Assembly (NCBI RefSeq): GCF_019303495.1 | Contig: NZ_JAEVFI010000014.1 | Location: forward strand, 20,486 to 84,485 | Direction: 5' to 3' | Length of the DNA: 64,000 nt | Source of the DNA: Streptomyces sp. JJ66 | Lineage (GTDB): Bacteria > Actinomycetota > Actinomycetes > Streptomycetales > Streptomycetaceae | Shown: positions 61,113-64,000 of the stretch, piece after piece | How the letters are laid out: every line of letters starts with the position of its first letter | Numbering within the stretch: the first letter of the stretch is position 1 | Made by a program: the position numbers and the translations under genes | The notes under the pieces: model-generated | Seen by the model: only the letters and a program-made list of their open reading frames with translations | What the model was told of the DNA's origin: nothing | Database searches by the model: none

Positions 61113-63878
61113 TCAGTGGGCCGCCGACTCCCAGTCGGCGCCCACCCCCACGGACACGTCCAGCGGGGCGCGCAGTTCCACCGCGCCGGACATCTCGCGC
61201 CGTACCAGCTCCTCCGCCGCGGCCCGTTCACCCGGGGCGATCTCCAGCACGATCTCGTCGTGCACCTGCAGCAGCAGGCGCGAGCTCAGTTCCCCGGCGC
61301 GCAGGGCGCTGTCCACCCGCAGCATGGCGATCTTGACGATGTCGGCCGCGGTGCCCTGGATGGGGGCGTTGAGCGCCATGCGTTCGGCCATCTCACGGCG
61401 CTGCCGGTTGCTGGAGTTGAGGTCCGGCAGATAGCGGCGGCGGCCGAGCATCGTGGAGGTGTAGCCGACAGCGCGGGCCTCTTCCACGGCGCGGCGCAGG
61501 TAGTCCCGCACCCCGCCGAACCGCTCGAAGAAGGTCTCCATCAAACCGCGCGCCTCCTCCGGGCTGATGCCCAGCTGCTGGGAGAGGCCGAAGGCGGACA
61601 GGCCGTAGGCCAGCCCGTAGGACATGGCCTTGATCTTGCGGCGCATCTCCGGATCGACGGCGCCCGGTTCGACGCCGAAGACCTGCGAGGCGACGGTGGT
61701 GTGCAGGTCCTCCCCGCCGGTGAACGCCTCGATGAGCCCGTCGTCGTCGGACAGATGCGCCATGACGCGCAGCTCGATCTGGCTGTAGTCGGCCGTCATC
61801 AGCGACTCGTAGCCCTCGCCGACGACGAACGCCCGCCGGATCGCGCGGCCTTCGTCGGTCCGCACCGGCACGTTCTGCAGGTTCGGGTCGGTGGAGGACA
61901 GGCGGCCGGTGGAGGCCACGGTCTGGCTGAAGGTGGTGTGGATACGGCCGTCCGCGCCAATCGTCTTGATCAGGCCCTCGACCGTGGTGCGCAGCTTGGC
62001 CTGCTCGCGGTAGCGCAGCATCAGCACCGGCAGCTCGTGGTCGGTCTGCGTGGCCAGCCAGGCCAGCGCGTCGGCGTCGGTGGTGTAGCCCGTCTTGGTC
62101 TTCTTCGTCTTGGGCAGGGCCAGTTCACCGAACAGCACCTCCTGCAGCTGCTTGGGCGAACCGAGGTTGAACTCGTGGCCGACGGCGGCGTGCGCCTCAC
62201 GTACGGCCTGCTGCACGGCGTCGGCGAACTGCTGCTCCAGCTGGCTCAGCCACGGGCGGTCGGCGGCGATACCGGCGCGCTCCATGCGGGCCAGCAGCTC
62301 CGAGACGGGCAGCTCCATGCCGGCCAGCAGCTCCGTGGCGCCCACCTCGGCCAGGCGTCCCTTGAACGCCTCGCCCAGGTCCAGCACGGTGCGGGCCTGG
62401 CCCATCAGCGCGTCGGCCTCGGCCGCCTCGTCGGCCCCCAGCGCCAGCTGGCCGCTGGCGCTCTGCGCGGGCTGGGGCAGCTCGCGGGCGAGGAACTCCA
62501 CGCTCAGCGCCTCCAGGGCGAAGCTGCGGCGGCCCGGCTGCACCAGGTAGGCGGCCAGCGCGGTGTCGGTGGTGATGCCATCGACGCGCCAGCCGTGCTC
62601 GGCGAACACGCGCTGGGTGGCGCGGGCGTTGTGCACGGCCTTGGGCTGGCCCGGGTCGGCCAGCCAGGCGGCGAACGCCTGCTCGTCGGCCGCGTCCAGC
62701 TGCGCCGGGTCGAACCAGGCGGCCGGGCCATCGCCGGTGGCCAGCGCGACCTCGGTGACCTGGCCCGCGCCCAGCTTCCAGTCGTCCACACTGGCCAGGC
62801 CCAGCGGGCGGCCCTGCGCGGTGTGCTCAGCCAGCCAGCCAGCCAGCTCGCCCGTGCCCAGCACCCTGCCGTCCAGCTCCACCCCGGCCGCCGGGGCGGG
62901 CTCGGCGCCTTGACCGGCGGTGCCCGGGTCGGCGGCGAACAGGCGCTCGCGGAAGTTGGCGTTACGGATCTCCAGCGCGTCCAGCAGGGTGCGCAGCGCC
63001 TCCCCGTCGTAGGGGGCGCGCTCCAGCTCGGCGGGGCCGCACGGCAGCGCGACGTCGCGCACCATTTCCGTCAGCCGCCGGTTGAGCTTCACCGCCTCCA
63101 GGTGCTCGCGCAGGTTCTGCCCGGCTTTCGTCTTGATTTCCTCCACCCGGGCCACCAGCTCCTCGAACGAGCCGAACTGGCTGATCCACTTCGTGGCCGT
63201 CTTCTCGCCGACGCCGGGGATGCCGGGCAGGTTGTCCGACGGGTCACCGCGCAGGGCCGCGAAATCCGGGTACTGGCGCGGCTCCAGACCGTACTTCTCG
63301 CGCACCTTCTGCGGGGTGAAGCGCGTCAGCTCCGAGACACCCTTGGTGGGGTAGAGCACGGTGACGTGGTCAGAGACGAGCTGAAACGCGTCCCGGTCGC
63401 CGGTGACGATGGACACCTCAAAGCCCTGCGCCTCGGCCTGCGTGGCGAGCGTGGCGATCACGTCGTCCGCCTCGTAACCCTCGATGGCGAACCGCTTGAC
63501 GTTCATCGCGTCCAGCAGTTCACCGATCAGCTCCACCTGGCCCTTGAACCCGTCCGGTGTCTTGGAGCGGTTCGCCTTGTACTCGGTGTACTCCTGGGCG
63601 CGCCACGTCTTGCGGGAGACGTCGAACGCCACCGCGAAATGGGTCGGCGCCTCGTCACGCAGGGTGTTCGACAGCATGGAGGTGAAGCCGTAGACCGCGT
63701 TCGTCGTCTGCCCGGTGGTGGTGGAGAAGTTCTCCTCGGGCAGCGCGAAGAAAGCCCGGTAGGCGAGCGAGTGCCCGTCCATGAGCAGCAGGCGGCGCGG
63801 CGGCGCCGGGTCACCGCCGCCGTGCCGCGCCGACTGGGGGTCGTCAGGAGTTGCCGTCTTCGCCACGTTCTCAGCCAC
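61113..63878 (-). CDS. polA: DNA polymerase I
   Basis: A 921-residue polymerase for primer removal and repair synthesis. The N-terminal 5' nuclease (flap) domain shows LLMDGHSLAYRAFFAL near residue 35, DDVIATLATQAEAQG and TGDRDAFQLVSDHVTVLYP. The middle 3'-5' exonuclease-like domain has lost the catalytic Asp/Glu residues. Polymerase motifs are MTADYSQIELRVMAHLS (A), RRKIKAMSYGLAYGLSAFG (B) and LLLQVHDEIVLEIAP (C). I prefer the GTG at 63878 to an ATG 24 bases upstream because CAGGAT lies 7 bases before it, the leaderless layout. Confidence 0.96.
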   Translation of the reverse strand: MAENVAKTATPDDPQSARHGGGDPAPPRRLLLMDGHSLAYRAFFALPEENFSTTTGQTTNAVYGFTSMLSNTLRDEAPTHFAVAFDVSRKTWRAQEYTEYKANRSKTPDGFKGQVELIGELLDAMNVKRFAIEGYEADDVIATLATQAEAQGFEVSIVTGDRDAFQLVSDHVTVLYPTKGVSELTRFTPQKVREKYGLEPRQYPDFAALRGDPSDNLPGIPGVGEKTATKWISQFGSFEELVARVEEIKTKAGQNLREHLEAVKLNRRLTEMVRDVALPCGPAELERAPYDGEALRTLLDALEIRNANFRERLFAADPGTAGQGAEPAPAAGVELDGRVLGTGELAGWLAEHTAQGRPLGLASVDDWKLGAGQVTEVALATGDGPAAWFDPAQLDAADEQAFAAWLADPGQPKAVHNARATQRVFAEHGWRVDGITTDTALAAYLVQPGRRSFALEALSVEFLARELPQPAQSASGQLALGADEAAEADALMGQARTVLDLGEAFKGRLAEVGATELLAGMELPVSELLARMERAGIAADRPWLSQLEQQFADAVQQAVREAHAAVGHEFNLGSPKQLQEVLFGELALPKTKKTKTGYTTDADALAWLATQTDHELPVLMLRYREQAKLRTTVEGLIKTIGADGRIHTTFSQTVASTGRLSSTDPNLQNVPVRTDEGRAIRRAFVVGEGYESLMTADYSQIELRVMAHLSDDDGLIEAFTGGEDLHTTVASQVFGVEPGAVDPEMRRKIKAMSYGLAYGLSAFGLSQQLGISPEEARGLMETFFERFGGVRDYLRRAVEEARAVGYTSTMLGRRRYLPDLNSSNRQRREMAERMALNAPIQGTAADIVKIAMLRVDSALRAGELSSRLLLQVHDEIVLEIAPGERAAAEELVRREMSGAVELRAPLDVSVGVGADWESAAH

Positions 63879-63941
63879 GGGACCGATCCTGCCATGCCGC
63901 ACTGACAGCCCACGGCGCGATACCGGCCAGGGCGCCGGGCA

Positions 63942-63998
63942 CCGCGCGCGGCGCGGGTCGCCGCGCGCGGCGCGGGTCGCCGCGCGCGGCGCGGGTCG
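63942..63998. repeat. 19-bp tandem repeat at the right edge
   Basis: Three perfect copies of a 19-base GC-rich unit (63942-63960, 63961-63979, 63980-63998), 64 bases upstream of polA. The array seems to continue beyond the window edge. Confidence 0.85.
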
Positions 63999-64000
63999 CC

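Overview
The window is very GC-rich (about 70% or more by eye) and its codons carry G or C in almost every third position. The gene set is typical of a Streptomyces or a close relative: whiA beside yvcK and rapZ, the actinobacterial suf operon led by sufR, opcA beside zwf, an RbpA-family protein, a mycothiol-dependent enzyme and frequent leaderless starts. I see no rRNA, tRNA, phage, CRISPR array or complete insertion sequence. It is chromosomal core, with 54 complete protein genes and one partial gene at the left edge.

Layout. 1-5.3 kb: an unidentified acidic protein (cut by the edge), a secreted nuclease, an EI24 membrane protein, dapD and an SMR exporter. 5.5-12.3 kb: the iron-sulfur operon sufR-sufB-sufD-ferredoxin-sufC-sufS-sufU-sufT, ending in a 23-bp perfect hairpin. 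12.4-14.1 kb: an ABC-2 exporter pair. 14.2-23.7 kb: the pentose phosphate operon tkt-tal-zwf-opcA-pgl, then ctaB, a small unknown gene and ctaA; compared with the usual actinobacterial order this whole block appears inverted. 23.8-29.6 kb: pgi, an RbpA-family gene, and gap-pgk-tpiA-secG. 29.9-35.0 kb: uvrC, then rapZ-yvcK-whiA. 35.1-42.5 kb: a metallo-hydrolase and a mycothiol-dependent enzyme, then uvrA, a Tat/lipobox Rieske protein and a secreted phosphodiester glycosidase. 42.6-48 kb: terC, uvrB, a secreted glycerophosphodiesterase and a DNA methyltransferase-repair protein. 48-54 kb: an MFS transporter, a PIG-L deacetylase, a methyltransferase, a CapA-like lipoprotein and an HNH nuclease lipoprotein. 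53.6-63.9 kb: a TPR protein, coaE, PAC2, VOC, rpsA, a methyltransferase, a secreted transglycosylase-like protein and polA.

How the genes work together. Central carbon flow (pgi, tpiA, gap, pgk and the pentose phosphate genes) lies beside respiratory heme A synthesis (ctaB, ctaA) and Fe-S cluster assembly. All three uvr excinuclease genes, polA and an alkyltransferase lie within about 31 kb. Several secreted proteins (nucleases, glycerophosphodiesterase, phosphodiester glycosidase) would suit phosphate scavenging.

The strongest non-coding signal is a probable yybP-ykoY manganese riboswitch in front of terC. Its P1 arm and the terC ribosome binding site carry the same six bases (CGGAGG) and compete for one CCTCCG, so the translational switch can be read directly. 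Other points are a sufR operator covering its own leaderless promoter, PHO-box-like repeats before the glycerophosphodiesterase gene, a four-copy repeat before secG and a 19-bp tandem repeat at the right edge.
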